64,000 nt of DNA from Clostridium drakei (GTDB lineage: Bacteria; Bacillota; Clostridia; Clostridiales; Clostridiaceae). The DNA lies in assembly GCF_000633595.2 (NCBI RefSeq), contig NZ_JIBU02000008.1, positions 1-64,000 of the forward strand, given 5' to 3'. The position numbers and the translations under genes were made by a program. This document shows, one piece after another, positions 16,291 through 25,498 of this stretch (position 1 is its first letter; every line of letters starts with the position of its first letter). Below the pieces are notes generated by a model, which was not told the DNA's origin, ran no database searches, and was given only the letters and a program-made list of their open reading frames with translations.

Positions 16291-17553
16291 ATGAAAAAGT
16301 TATCTGCATTCTTTCTAAGCAAAATTCTTCATAAAAAAATTTATGATGAATTTAACGATTCGATAGGAAAACTTTGTGATATTTATGTAACTACTGAAGA
16401 TGGACTTCCAAGAGCAATAGGTTACAAAATAAAAAAAGATGGAGAAGTTTTAAACTGTGAATTCAGAAATATTACATTTTATGAGGATGATGATAGGATA
16501 ATAATAAAAGGTGAAGGTGTAAGAGAAATAATATTGCAAAGATATTCATATCTCCTATCTAAGCATCTATTGGATAGACAAATTGTAGATATCAATGGAA
16601 AAAAGCTTGTAAGAGTTAATGATTTAAGAATTGCTGAGATAGCAGGGGAATTTAGAGTAGTAGCAGTAGATACCGGAGTTTTAGCTTTAGGTAGAAGACT
16701 TGGTGTGGAAAATATGGTTAAAAGCTGCTATAAGTTATTTAATAAAAAACCAGCAGATAGTCTCATTATTTGGGATAATGTTGAGTCGCTAGAGATGGTC
16801 AATAACAATTTAAAGTTATCTGTTACCTATAAAAAATTATCAAAACTCCATCCTGCTGATTTAGCAGATATTTTTGAGGATATGGATATAAATTATAGAA
16901 AAAAGGTTTTTGAAAGCTTAGATCAAAATCTTGCAGCGGATATTTTAGAAGAAATTGAACCAGATGTTCAAGCCGATATTATTGAAAATTTGAGTCAATC
17001 TAAGAGAGATGAAGTATTAGATAATATGCCAAATGATGAAATTGCAGATATATTAGATGAAGTTGATGAGGAAATTGCTGAAAAGATTCTTTTATCTATG
17101 GAGAAAGAAGATGCTGATGAAGTAAGAATACTTATGCAATATGAAGATGAAACTGTAGGAAGCATAATGAATAAAGACTTTATAGATTTTAATATAAACA
17201 TAACTGTTGAAGAAACTATAGAACTTTTAAGAGAAACAAATCCAGAGGATGAAGTCTCACATTATATATATATTACAGATCAGCAAGAAAGACTTCAAGG
17301 AGTAGTGTCATTAAAGGCCCTTATAATGTCAGAACCTAAAAATAGACTTAGAGAAATAATGTTAACTAGTATAGTAAAGATAAATGATAATGAAAACATA
17401 GATGAAGCCATAGAAATGTGTTCGAAATATGATCTTCTCTCTTTACCTGTAGTGGACAGTAATGAAAAGCTGTGCGGTGTAGTTATAATGAGCGATATAG
17501 TAGAAGATATACTAATTCCGACATGGAGAAAGAGATTTAAAAAGGTAGGATAA
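16291..17553 (+). CDS. Soluble MgtE-like magnesium sensor (PRC-barrel, MgtE_N, CBS pair)
   Basis: The protein has 420 residues. Residues 1-165 hold two PRC-barrel-like segments (DEFNDSIGKLCDIYVTTEDG; LLDRQIVDINGKKLVRVND). Residues 185-285 form the MgtE N-terminal superhelical domain (KLHPADLADIFEDMDINYRK, repeats of ADILEE/ADIIEN type), and residues 290-412 hold two CBS motifs (TVGSIMNKDFIDF; LSLPVVDSNEKLCGVVIMSD). The transmembrane channel domain of MgtE is absent. Together with the M-box upstream and the Nramp-related gene 17 nt downstream, it looks like a cytoplasmic Mg2+-sensing regulator of that transporter; the regulatory role is inference. Confidence 0.82.
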   Translation: MKKLSAFFLSKILHKKIYDEFNDSIGKLCDIYVTTEDGLPRAIGYKIKKDGEVLNCEFRNITFYEDDDRIIIKGEGVREIILQRYSYLLSKHLLDRQIVDINGKKLVRVNDLRIAEIAGEFRVVAVDTGVLALGRRLGVENMVKSCYKLFNKKPADSLIIWDNVESLEMVNNNLKLSVTYKKLSKLHPADLADIFEDMDINYRKKVFESLDQNLAADILEEIEPDVQADIIENLSQSKRDEVLDNMPNDEIADILDEVDEEIAEKILLSMEKEDADEVRILMQYEDETVGSIMNKDFIDFNINITVEETIELLRETNPEDEVSHYIYITDQQERLQGVVSLKALIMSEPKNRLREIMLTSIVKINDNENIDEAIEMCSKYDLLSLPVVDSNEKLCGVVIMSDIVEDILIPTWRKRFKKVG

Positions 17554-17570
17554 AGAGAAGGTGTTTGAAT

Positions 17571-18794
17571 TTGAAAAATAGAAATAAATTTTTAATGATA
17601 CTAGGAATAATAGGGCCAGGGCTTATTACAGCAAATGCAGGAAATGATGCAGGTGGAGTAGCCACTTATTCTGTAGTAGGAGCTCACTATGGTTACTCCA
17701 TGCTTTGGGGAATGTTTGTAATAGCTATAGGTCTTGCAGTAATTCAAGAAATGAATGCAAGAATGGCTGTAGTTACAGGAAAAGGACTTTCAGATTTAAT
17801 AAGAGAAAGGTTTGGAGTAAAATGGGCCTTTTTCGCCATGATCGTACTTATAATTGCAAATTTAGGAGTATGTATAGGTGATTTTGCTGGAATTGCTGCT
17901 AGTTTAGAGTTGTTTAATATAAGTAAATATATAACAATTCCAATATTTGCAGTAGTTATGTGGTTTATGTTAACTAAAGGAAGTTATTCAAAAGCCGAGA
18001 AGATATTTTTGATTCTTACACTTACGTTTTTGGGATATGTTGTAACTGCATTCTTAGTGAAACCTAACTGGGGGCATGTTATAACAAGTATTGTAAAACC
18101 ACAGGCTAAGCTTGATAAAGGGTATTTTTTAGTGCTTATAGGAATGATAGGAACTACTATAACACCTTATATGCAATTTTATTTACAATCATCTATAGTA
18201 GATAAAGGGATATCCTTAAAAGAGTATAAATATGAGAAAATGGATGTTTATGTGGGAACTATTTGGGCAATATTAACTGCACTTTTTATAACTGTATGTA
18301 CTGCAGAAACTTTATTTAAAGCAGGTATAAGTATAGATAGTGCGCAGGATGCAGCATCAGCATTAAGACCATTAGCAGGAAATTATTCATTTATGCTATT
18401 TGCCATTGGACTTTTTGGTGCATCGTTTTTAGCATGTTGTGTTATACCTTTATGCACAGCTTATGCCGTATGTGAGGCATTTGGATTCGAAAGTGGTATT
18501 GACAATAAAATAAAGGAAGCACCTGTGTTTTTTGGTTTATTTTTATTTATGATTGTCATAAGTGCAGTAATAGTTTTACTTCCTAATATTTCCTTGATTA
18601 ATATAATATTAGTAACTCAGCAGTTGGCCGGAGTATTATGTCCTGTGGTACTTATATTTATGATAAAACTTGTAAATGATACTGAAGTAATGGGCAAATA
18701 TGTTAATAGTACAATACAAAACTTTATTGCAAAAGCTACAGTAGTACTTATAATAGTACTTACAATATTGGCTTTTGGTGGAAACTTTATATAG
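17571..18794 (+). CDS. Nramp-related magnesium transporter (NRMT type)
   Basis: This is a roughly 407-residue protein with 11 predicted transmembrane helices. In helix 1 the canonical Nramp DPGN is replaced (GPGLITANAGNDAGGVATYS). In helix 6 the Met-Pro-His region that coordinates Mn2+ reads IGTTITPYMQFYLQSS, so the methionine and histidine are missing. Both changes are hallmarks of the Nramp-related magnesium transporters described from Clostridium. The M-box on the same transcript agrees with Mg2+ as substrate. I choose the TTG at 17571, 7 nt after AAGGTG, over an in-frame TTG two codons earlier. Confidence 0.85.
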   Translation: MKNRNKFLMILGIIGPGLITANAGNDAGGVATYSVVGAHYGYSMLWGMFVIAIGLAVIQEMNARMAVVTGKGLSDLIRERFGVKWAFFAMIVLIIANLGVCIGDFAGIAASLELFNISKYITIPIFAVVMWFMLTKGSYSKAEKIFLILTLTFLGYVVTAFLVKPNWGHVITSIVKPQAKLDKGYFLVLIGMIGTTITPYMQFYLQSSIVDKGISLKEYKYEKMDVYVGTIWAILTALFITVCTAETLFKAGISIDSAQDAASALRPLAGNYSFMLFAIGLFGASFLACCVIPLCTAYAVCEAFGFESGIDNKIKEAPVFFGLFLFMIVISAVIVLLPNISLINIILVTQQLAGVLCPVVLIFMIKLVNDTEVMGKYVNSTIQNFIAKATVVLIIVLTILAFGGNFI

Positions 18795-18922
18795 ATATGT
18801 TTTTAAATGTTATGCAAATTTAACTCCAAAAAAGTTCAGTGTATTTTTTATAATTTAGTGAGCAAACTAAACTTATAAAATCATAAATTGTAGCTTTATA
18901 CTGAATCAAGGAGTGAGTTGGT

Positions 18923-19630
18923 ATGACAAAAAAGATTTTAAAGATTAGGCGAGAAGCGATTTGTGCACTTATGATTATAATTACATATGTTTCCACTACA
19001 TTATATGTGGCTCCTTATAATAATGCTGTAAATGCAGTAGCTTACTACTATGGATCTAAAGGTGGAGTAGTTTCACAAATACAAAGTAAGCTTAAGGCAT
19101 GGTATTATTATGATGGTGGTGTTGATGGTGTATATGGATATAAGACTTTTACAGCTGTTAAAAAATTTCAATCTAAAAATGGATTGAAAGTAGATGGTGT
19201 TGTAGGAGATTCTACCCTTAAAGCATTAGGTATATATAGTGTTAAGGCGGCATCAGCAGGAAATAGTAATAGTTCAAGTAATCAGGATGTAACATTGCTT
19301 TCCAGACTGATAAATGGAGAGGCTAGAGGAGAACCTTACGAAGGTCAAGTGGCAGTAGGAGCAGTAATTTTGAATAGAACAAGAGATCCAAAATTTCCTT
19401 CTACAATAGCAGGGGTTATTTACCAACCAGGTGCTTTTACAGCTATAGTAGATGGTCAAATACATGCAAATATGGAACAAAGTTCTATAAATGCAGCTAG
19501 GGATGCCTTGAACGGATGGGATCCTTCAGGTGGAGCAATATATTACTTTAATCCATCTACAGCAACTAGTGCTTGGATATGGTCAAGACCATTAATTAAG
19601 GTTATAGGAAGTCATAGATTTTGTAAATAG
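18923..19630 (+). CDS. sleB: Spore cortex-lytic enzyme, SleB type
   Basis: The protein has 235 residues: a signal or anchor helix (residues 12-32), a peptidoglycan-binding repeat (GGVVSQIQSKLKAWYYYDGG to DSTLKALGI, about residues 45-97), then a Hydrolase_2 domain from about residue 122 (LLSRLINGEARGEPYEGQVA; AVILNRTRDPKFPSTIAGVI; a C-terminal SHRFCK). The family are lytic transglycosylases that degrade cortex during germination. A sleB/cwlJ-type hydrolase may also be vegetative. A ypeB partner is not adjacent. AAGGAGTGAG is the ribosome-binding site. Confidence 0.85.
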   Translation: MTKKILKIRREAICALMIIITYVSTTLYVAPYNNAVNAVAYYYGSKGGVVSQIQSKLKAWYYYDGGVDGVYGYKTFTAVKKFQSKNGLKVDGVVGDSTLKALGIYSVKAASAGNSNSSSNQDVTLLSRLINGEARGEPYEGQVAVGAVILNRTRDPKFPSTIAGVIYQPGAFTAIVDGQIHANMEQSSINAARDALNGWDPSGGAIYYFNPSTATSAWIWSRPLIKVIGSHRFCK

Positions 19631-19663
19631 AAAAAAATTATATGAATTAGCTTAAAAAGTGTA

Positions 19664-19691
19664 TTGACAAAATTGAAAATAATAATATAAT
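19664..19691 (+). promoter_or_regulatory. Sigma-A promoter for the cysK T-box transcript
   Basis: A perfect TTGACA (19664-19669) and a perfect TATAAT (19686-19691) are separated by 16 bp. Confidence 0.8.
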
Positions 19692-19699
19692 AGAAATAT

Positions 19700-19977
19700 A
19701 GAAATCATAGTAAAACACTCAGAAATACTTTGAAAAAGGAAAGTAACTTAAATGAAATTTTAAAGAGAGGAAGCCATAGCTGAAAGGTTTCTAAAGGAAT
19801 TTTAAGCGAAGTGCCCTTTGGAGTAGTGTACCGAATTAAGTAGGCTGCACCGGGTTTGCCCGTTATAGTGATAGAGCATAGCGCTGTGCTTGAAAAAGGT
19901 GAGATTTTTGTTAATCTAATTAGAGTGGAACCGCGGAGTTAAACTTCGTCTCTTTTATATAGAGATGGAGTTTTTTT
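19700..19977 (+). promoter_or_regulatory. T-box leader, cysteine specifier (UGC), with terminator
   Basis: The T-box core GTGGAACCGCGG is at 19925-19936. Stem I ends in AAGTAGGCTGCACCGGG, placing TGC (19846-19848), a Cys codon followed by A, at the specifier position. The terminator (AAACTTCGTCTCT pairing with AGAGATGGAGTTT, then T7) is at 19941-19977. Uncharged tRNA-Cys should stabilise the antiterminator and switch on cysK-cysE. Confidence 0.9.
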
Positions 19978-20086
19978 GTATTCAAAATAAGATTTGAACT
20001 TGAATTATAAGATTATATACTACTTTGATGTAAATTTAAAACAAATAAGTAAAAAAATAAAAATAAGATTAATGGGGGTAGAAAAA

Positions 20087-20995
20087 ATGATTTATAATAA
20101 TGCAATAGAAATGATAGGTGGAACACCTTTATTTAAACTTAATAATATAGTTGATGAAAATTCAGCAGAGGTATATGTAAAGCTTGAAAAATTCAATCCG
20201 GGAGCAAGCATTAAGGATAGAGCAGCATTAGGTATGATAGAAAAAGCAGAGAAAGAAGGACTTATAAAAAAAGGTGATACTATAGTTGAACCTACTAGTG
20301 GAAATATGGGAATTGGACTTGCAATGATAGGTAAATTAAAAGGTTATAAGGTTATAATTGTAATGCCTGAAACTATGAGTGTAGAAAGAAGAAACACCAT
20401 AAAGGCTTATGGAGCAGAGCTGGTTCTTACAGAAGGAGCTAAAGGAATGAAAGGTGCTATAGAAAAAGCCTCAGAAATAGTTAAAGGAAAAGAAGGATAT
20501 TATATACCTCAACAATTTATAAATGAAGCAAATCCATTAAAGCATTATGAAACTACTGCAGATGAAATAATTAAAGATTTAAATAGTGTAGATGTATTTA
20601 CTGCTGGTGTAGGTACAGGTGGAACTTTAATAGGAGTAGGAAAAAGATTAAAGGAAATAGATAAAACTATAAAAATAATTGCAGTAGAGCCTGAAAAATC
20701 ACCTGTAATATCAGGAGGTCAAGCATCTCCACATAAGATACAAGGAATAGGAGCTGGCTTTGTTCCAGATATCTACAAAAAAGAGTTTGTAGATGAAGTT
20801 ATGACTATATCTGATGAAGAAGCTTTTGAATATGCAAGACTTATGGCAAGGGAAGAGGGAATTTTAGTAGGAATATCTTCTGGAGCAAATATAGCAGCAG
20901 CTATAAAGCTTGCTAAGAAGTTAGGGAAAGGTAAAAAAGTAGCTACTGTTGCACCAGATGGAGGAGAAAAATATCTATCTATGGGACTATATTAA
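20087..20995 (+). CDS. cysK: Cysteine synthase (O-acetylserine sulfhydrylase)
   Basis: The 302-residue PLP enzyme joins O-acetyl-L-serine and sulfide to form cysteine. The PLP lysine is in [14 protein letters not shown] (near residue 44). The substrate loop is [14 protein letters not shown], the phosphate loop [13 protein letters not shown] and the C-terminal serine SSGANIAAA. The start is the ATG after GGGGGTAG; 31 in-frame codons upstream run back into the T-box leader and are not credible. cysE follows 17 nt downstream. The operon makes cysteine from serine under a Cys T-box. Confidence 0.95.
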   Translation: MIYNNAIEMIGGTPLFKLNNIVDENSAEVYVKLEKFNPGASIKDRAALGMIEKAEKEGLIKKGDTIVEPTSGNMGIGLAMIGKLKGYKVIIVMPETMSVERRNTIKAYGAELVLTEGAKGMKGAIEKASEIVKGKEGYYIPQQFINEANPLKHYETTADEIIKDLNSVDVFTAGVGTGGTLIGVGKRLKEIDKTIKIIAVEPEKSPVISGGQASPHKIQGIGAGFVPDIYKKEFVDEVMTISDEEAFEYARLMAREEGILVGISSGANIAAAIKLAKKLGKGKKVATVAPDGGEKYLSMGLY

Positions 20996-21012
20996 AAAAG
21001 GGAGTGTTAAAA

Positions 21013-21603
21013 GTGAATCCATTTAAATCGCTTAAATATGATTTAGAAAGTGCAATGAAGAATGACCCTGCAGCAAGAAATCCAGTAGAAGTATTTATCC
21101 TTTACCCATGTATCCATGCTTTTATACACCATAGAATGGCTCACTTTTTATATAAAAAGAAGTTTTTCTTTATGGCTAGACTAATATCACAGTTATCTAG
21201 GTTTTTTACTGGGATAGAAATACACCCTGGAGCTCAAATTGGAAAGGGAATGTTTATAGATCATGGAATGGGTGTAGTTATAGGAGAAACTGCTGAAGTA
21301 GGTGATAATGTTACTCTTTACCACGGAGTAACTTTAGGTGGAACAGGTAAAGATAAAGGAAAAAGACATCCAACTGTAGGCAGTAATGTTACAATAGGAG
21401 CAGGAGCTAAGATTTTAGGACCTATAACTATTGGAGATGATGTAAAAATAGGAGCTAACTCAGTGGTGTTAAAAAATGTTCCTTCAAATACAACAGCAGT
21501 TGGAATACCAGCTAGAATTATATATAATAAGGCTAATCCTATAATAGAAATAAAAGACTACCAAGGGCAAAGAAAAAAGATATATAATGAAATGGTAATA
21601 TAA
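21013..21603 (+). CDS. cysE: Serine O-acetyltransferase
   Basis: The 196-residue enzyme makes O-acetylserine from serine and acetyl-CoA, the substrate for the CysK encoded just upstream. An N-terminal helical part ([20 protein letters not shown]) is followed by a left-handed hexapeptide helix with the catalytic [20 protein letters not shown] and [20 protein letters not shown] use the GTG at 21013, 8 nt after AGGGAG; a GTG three codons earlier overlaps that site. A terminator follows. Confidence 0.94.
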   Translation: MNPFKSLKYDLESAMKNDPAARNPVEVFILYPCIHAFIHHRMAHFLYKKKFFFMARLISQLSRFFTGIEIHPGAQIGKGMFIDHGMGVVIGETAEVGDNVTLYHGVTLGGTGKDKGKRHPTVGSNVTIGAGAKILGPITIGDDVKIGANSVVLKNVPSNTTAVGIPARIIYNKANPIIEIKDYQGQRKKIYNEMVI

Positions 21604-21606
21604 CAA

Positions 21607-21640
21607 TAGAGTACAGATTTATCTGTACTCTATTATATTG
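21607..21640 (+). terminator. Terminator of the cysK-cysE operon
   Basis: AGAGTACAGA pairs exactly with TCTGTACTCT across a TTTA loop; a T/A-rich tail follows. Confidence 0.75.
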
Positions 21641-21662
21641 ATCAAAAAGGATGTGTTAATAT

Positions 21663-22637
21663 TTGAATTATAAAAGCATGATTATAAATTATTGTAAGGA
21701 CATAGGATTAGATACAATAGGATTTACAAAATGTAGAGTTTTTGAAGAGCTAAAGCATTATTTTGAACATAGAAAAAGTATGTCATTAATCAATGAATTT
21801 GAAGAGCAAGATATAAATAAAAAAATTAATCCATTTATGTATATGAAAGATGGAAAAACTATAATTTCTATTGCATTCCCTTATCTTTTTAATAATGATT
21901 TTCAGCAGCAAGTAGGTTTTTCTAAATATACTCAGGGAAGGGATTATCATGTAGTAGTATCTGAGTATTTGAAAAATATATGTAGCCTTATAGAAAAGGA
22001 GATGTCAGGTAAGGCTGTTTATTTTGTGGATAGTAATTCCCTACCAGAAAGGTATATAGCTAAACTCTGTGGTATAGGATTTATAGGGAAAAATAATATG
22101 ATTATTACAGAGAAATATGGGTCTTATGTATTTTTGGGAGAAATAATAACTAATATATCAATAGAAGAAGATGAACCTATGGAGTGTAAATGTGAAGACT
22201 GTGATTTGTGTCAAAAATCGTGTCCCACAGGAGCTATAAGAAATGAGAATAATTCTAATATATGTCTTTCGTATATTAGCCAGAAAAAAGAAATAGATGA
22301 TGAATGGTTTAATAAATTAAAAGGAAGAATTTTTGGATGTGATACTTGTCAGAGAATATGTCCTTTTAATAAAAAAGCTAGTTTTTCTAATATAGAAGAA
22401 TTTAGACCCTATGATTTTATGGAAGTAATAAATTTAGAAGAATTGGCAAATATAGATAAAAGAATCTTTTTAAACAAATATTCAAAAAGTTCATGTGGAT
22501 GGAGAGGAAAAAATGTACTGCAAAGAAATGCATTAATTAATATAATAAGTATGAAGAGGAATATAAATATAAAAGAAATTAATTCTCTTTATGTAAAAAA
22601 TTATTATAATAGACTTTTATACCATTTCAAACTATAA
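21663..22637 (+). CDS. queG: Epoxyqueuosine reductase-like protein (short form)
   Basis: The protein has 324 residues. The catalytic segment is YFVDSNSLPERYIAKLCGIG followed by FIGKNNMIITEKYGS, the conserved aspartate region of QueG. Two [4Fe-4S] motifs follow: CEDCDLCQKSCPTGA near residue 179 and GCDTCQRICPFNKKA near residue 220. QueG reduces epoxyqueuosine to queuosine in tRNA using cobalamin and Fe-S clusters. The protein is shorter than proteobacterial QueG (about 380) and lacks the C-terminal HEAT-like extension. TTG start, 12 nt after AAAAAGG. Confidence 0.85.
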   Translation: MNYKSMIINYCKDIGLDTIGFTKCRVFEELKHYFEHRKSMSLINEFEEQDINKKINPFMYMKDGKTIISIAFPYLFNNDFQQQVGFSKYTQGRDYHVVVSEYLKNICSLIEKEMSGKAVYFVDSNSLPERYIAKLCGIGFIGKNNMIITEKYGSYVFLGEIITNISIEEDEPMECKCEDCDLCQKSCPTGAIRNENNSNICLSYISQKKEIDDEWFNKLKGRIFGCDTCQRICPFNKKASFSNIEEFRPYDFMEVINLEELANIDKRIFLNKYSKSSCGWRGKNVLQRNALINIISMKRNINIKEINSLYVKNYYNRLLYHFKL

Positions 22638-22675
22638 TTTATAGTATGTAGATAATATGAAAGGTGGACTTTATT

Positions 22676-23371
22676 ATGATTTCTCCTGGAATGGCTAAAA
22701 TTATAAGCTATCTTCCTAAAGGACTTTTAGAACGTTTATGTAAAAAACTGATATATGGCTATGTTGAAAAATATGCAAATATTCAAATTAATGGTATGGA
22801 AAATTTGAAAGATGTAAAAAGACCTATATTATTTATATGTAATCATTTGAGTAATTCGGATGCATTAGTTATAAACAAATACCTTAAAGAAGAGGATATA
22901 ACCTTTGTAGCAGGCATAAAGCTTTCAAAAAACCCTTTAACGAATTTAGGAATGAGCATGACTAAAACTATACCTATAAGACCTAATACAGCAGATAAAG
23001 ACTCTATATCTAAAATCGTAAAGACTCTAAAGGCAGGTAATAATGTACTTATATTTCCTGAGGGTACAAGAAGTAGAACTTTTACTATGATAGAAGCTAA
23101 GAGAGGTGTTTTTTTAGTACAAAAACTAAGTAAGGCATCTATAATACCTTTAGGAATTCACGGAACAGAAAAATTATTACCTATACAACAAGATATGGGA
23201 TCAGAGAGATTTAACTATGCTAAAGTTACATTAAATATAGGAAAACAAATCGAAGTTCCAGAAAAGATGGAAAACGAAGATAAACATACTTATGAAGAAA
23301 GATCTGTAAGTTTTATGATGAAGAAAATTGCAGAACTTCTTCCTGAGTCTTATAGAGGTGTCTATCGTTAA
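22676..23371 (+). CDS. plsC: 1-acyl-sn-glycerol-3-phosphate acyltransferase
   Basis: The protein has 231 residues with the acyltransferase motifs NHLSNSD (HX4D, near residue 59), IPIRPN, FPEGTRSRT (near residue 130) and a downstream IIPLGIHGTEKL. It acylates lysophosphatidate to phosphatidate at the membrane. The start at the ATG of MISPGMAK is set by AAAGGTGG 9 nt upstream; an in-frame GTG overlaps that site. A repeat B copy and a terminator follow. Confidence 0.9.
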   Translation: MISPGMAKIISYLPKGLLERLCKKLIYGYVEKYANIQINGMENLKDVKRPILFICNHLSNSDALVINKYLKEEDITFVAGIKLSKNPLTNLGMSMTKTIPIRPNTADKDSISKIVKTLKAGNNVLIFPEGTRSRTFTMIEAKRGVFLVQKLSKASIIPLGIHGTEKLLPIQQDMGSERFNYAKVTLNIGKQIEVPEKMENEDKHTYEERSVSFMMKKIAELLPESYRGVYR

Positions 23372-23404
23372 AATGTTAAGTTTAATTTACATAGATTAAA
23401 CATT

Positions 23405-23475
23405 TGACGAGCTTTGCTTTGGCAAGAGGTATTCCTCATAAATAAGCTCTACCTGAGTCTAAGAATCACTTGATG
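23405..23475 (-). repeat. Dispersed repeat B, copy 2 (reverse orientation)
   Basis: Read on the minus strand it contains AAGTGATTCTTAGACTCAGG followed by TAGAGCTTATTTATGAGG, matching the copies at 1336 and 52561. It directly precedes the plsC terminator. Confidence 0.55.
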
Positions 23476-23519
23476 AATAATCTATATCTTTAAAGTATTA
23501 AAGACATAGATTATTTTTT
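23476..23519 (+). terminator. Terminator downstream of plsC
   Basis: AATAATCTATATCTTTAA pairs with TTAAAGACATAGATTATT, ending in T6. Confidence 0.8.
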
Positions 23520-23549
23520 CACAAAATTCACTAAGTGTAGGTGATAGAT

Positions 23550-24188
23550 ATGAATAAAAAAAATATAAATAAAGTCTTGGAAATATTAAGTAAAACATAT
23601 CCTGATGCAAAGTGTGCACTTAATTTTAAATCACCATATGAATTACTTATTTCCACAATATTATCAGCCCAATGTACTGATGTAAGAGTGAACATGGTAA
23701 CAGGAAAATTATATGAAAAATATAATACTCCTGAAGCAATGATAACTTTAACAGAAGAAGAATTATCAGAGAAAATTAGAAGTTGTGGTTTTTATAAGAA
23801 TAAAAGTAAGAATATATTAGGTGCTACTAAAGCTATTTTAGAAAATGGGGGAAAAGTGCCAGACACCATGGAAGAACTCCTAAAGCTTCCAGGGGTTGGG
23901 AGAAAAACTGCTAATGTAGTTTTGTCCAATGCATTTGGAGTACCAGCTATAGCTGTAGATACGCATGTGTTTAGAGTATCTAACAGACTTGGGATTGCAA
24001 AGGGAGATACCCCAGAACAAGTAGAACAGGGACTTATGAAAAATGTTCCAAGAGATATGTGGAGTGATACTCACCATTATCTGATATGGCATGGAAGACT
24101 TATTTGCAAATCTAGAAAACCCAATTGCAAAAAATGTCCATTGGCACCTTACTGTGAGCATTTTAGTGGAGGAGACACAAGTGCTTAA
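23550..24188 (+). CDS. nth: Endonuclease III
   Basis: This 212-residue DNA glycosylase/AP lyase removes oxidised pyrimidines. The helix-hairpin-helix LPGVGRKTANVVLSNAFG holds the catalytic lysine (GRK), and the catalytic aspartate is in AIAVDTHVFRVSNRLG. The C-terminal Fe-S site CKSRKPNCKKCPLAPYC has the family C-X6-C-X2-C-X5-C spacing. The ATG at 23550 is preferred because AGGTGAT lies 6 nt upstream. Confidence 0.95.
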   Translation: MNKKNINKVLEILSKTYPDAKCALNFKSPYELLISTILSAQCTDVRVNMVTGKLYEKYNTPEAMITLTEEELSEKIRSCGFYKNKSKNILGATKAILENGGKVPDTMEELLKLPGVGRKTANVVLSNAFGVPAIAVDTHVFRVSNRLGIAKGDTPEQVEQGLMKNVPRDMWSDTHHYLIWHGRLICKSRKPNCKKCPLAPYCEHFSGGDTSA

Positions 24189-24239
24189 GGGTAATAAAGC
24201 TAGTTTTATAAATTTTGAGTTTGAGAGGAGTAACATAAA

Positions 24240-25412
24240 ATGAACATTAAAGAAAAAGCATTGGAAATGCACAAAGCAAACAGAGGAAAATTAGAAGTAA
24301 AGAGCAAGGTTCAGTTAAAAACTAAAGAGGATTTATCAATAGCATATACTCCAGGTGTTGCAGAACCTTGTCTTAAAATAGCTGAGAATGAAGATGCTGC
24401 CTATGATTATACTATGAAAGTTAATACTGTAGCTGTAGTAACTAATGGAAGTGCAGTGCTTGGTTTAGGTAACATAGGTGCAGCAGCAGGATTACCTGTC
24501 ATGGAAGGAAAGGCTTTATTATTTAAAGAGTTCGGTGGTATAGATGCATTTCCTATATGCTTAGATAGTAAAGATCCAGATGAAATAGTGAATATTGTAA
24601 AAGCAATGGCACCTACTTTTGGAGGAATAAATCTTGAGGACATAAAAGCACCAGAGTGCTTTTACATAGAAGAAAAGTTGAAAAAAGAACTTGATATACC
24701 TGTCTTTCATGATGATCAACATGGAACTGCTATAATAGTTCTTGCAGGACTTTATAATGCCTTAAAGCTTGTAGAAAAGAAACTTGAAGAAGTTCAAATA
24801 GTAATAAATGGAGCAGGCTCAGCAGGAATTGCTATATGTAAGCTTCTTTTAAAAGCAGGAGCTCAAAATATAACTATGTGTGATAAAAATGGAGCATTAG
24901 TGGAAGGAAATTCTAAATTAAATCCAGCACAGCAAGCCATAGCTAAAGTTACAAATAGAAATAAGAAACAAGGCACTCTTGCAGAAGTAATAAGAGGAAA
25001 AGATGTATTTGTAGGTGTATCAGCAGCAGGAGCACTTACTATGGAAATGGCTCAATCAATGGATAAAGATGGTATAGTTTTTGCAATGGCTAATCCAACA
25101 CCGGAAATAATGCCAGATGCTGCAAAAGAAGCTGGAATAAGAGTAATTGCTACAGGACGTTCAGATTTTCCAAATCAAATAAATAATGTTTTAGTATTCC
25201 CTGGAATATTTAAGGGAGCTCTAGAAGTAAGGTCAAAGATCATAAATGATGAAATGAAACTAGCAGCAGCAAGAGGTATAGCTAGTTTAATAAAAGATGA
25301 GGAATTAACAGAAGATTATATAATTCCAGATGCTTTTGATAAGAGAGTGTGTAAATCTGTAGCAGAAGAAGTGAAAAGAATAGCTAGAGAAATGAAAGTA
25401 GCAAGAATTTAA
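24240..25412 (+). CDS. NAD(P)-dependent malic enzyme
   Basis: This 390-residue short-form malic enzyme oxidatively decarboxylates malate to pyruvate. Motifs are SIAYTPGVAEPCLKIAENED, LGLGNIGAAAGLPVMEGKAL, GGINLEDIKAPECFYIEEKL, PVFHDDQHGTAIIVLAGL and the Rossmann loop INGAGSAGIAICKLLL. The C-terminal phosphotransacetylase domain of MaeB is absent. GAGAGGAG is the ribosome-binding site. A strong terminator follows. Cofactor preference cannot be read safely. Confidence 0.92.
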   Translation: MNIKEKALEMHKANRGKLEVKSKVQLKTKEDLSIAYTPGVAEPCLKIAENEDAAYDYTMKVNTVAVVTNGSAVLGLGNIGAAAGLPVMEGKALLFKEFGGIDAFPICLDSKDPDEIVNIVKAMAPTFGGINLEDIKAPECFYIEEKLKKELDIPVFHDDQHGTAIIVLAGLYNALKLVEKKLEEVQIVINGAGSAGIAICKLLLKAGAQNITMCDKNGALVEGNSKLNPAQQAIAKVTNRNKKQGTLAEVIRGKDVFVGVSAAGALTMEMAQSMDKDGIVFAMANPTPEIMPDAAKEAGIRVIATGRSDFPNQINNVLVFPGIFKGALEVRSKIINDEMKLAAARGIASLIKDEELTEDYIIPDAFDKRVCKSVAEEVKRIAREMKVARI

Positions 25413-25438
25413 TAGAATTTATAATAGTTAATTTGGAT

Positions 25439-25484
25439 AAAGCTAGAAGGTAAATGAAAATACCTTCTAGCTTTAATTTTTTTA
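25439..25484. terminator. Terminator between malic enzyme and pncC
   Basis: AAAGCTAGAAGGTA pairs exactly with TACCTTCTAGCTTT across an 8-nt loop, followed by a T-rich run on the plus strand. It can also serve the convergent pncC. Confidence 0.88.
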
Positions 25485-25498
25485 TTGCTGCAGATTGA

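Noticed and set aside
23880-24272. 130-residue minus-strand ORF across nth and malic enzyme
   Set aside because: It overlaps two well-supported genes and has shadow-like composition.
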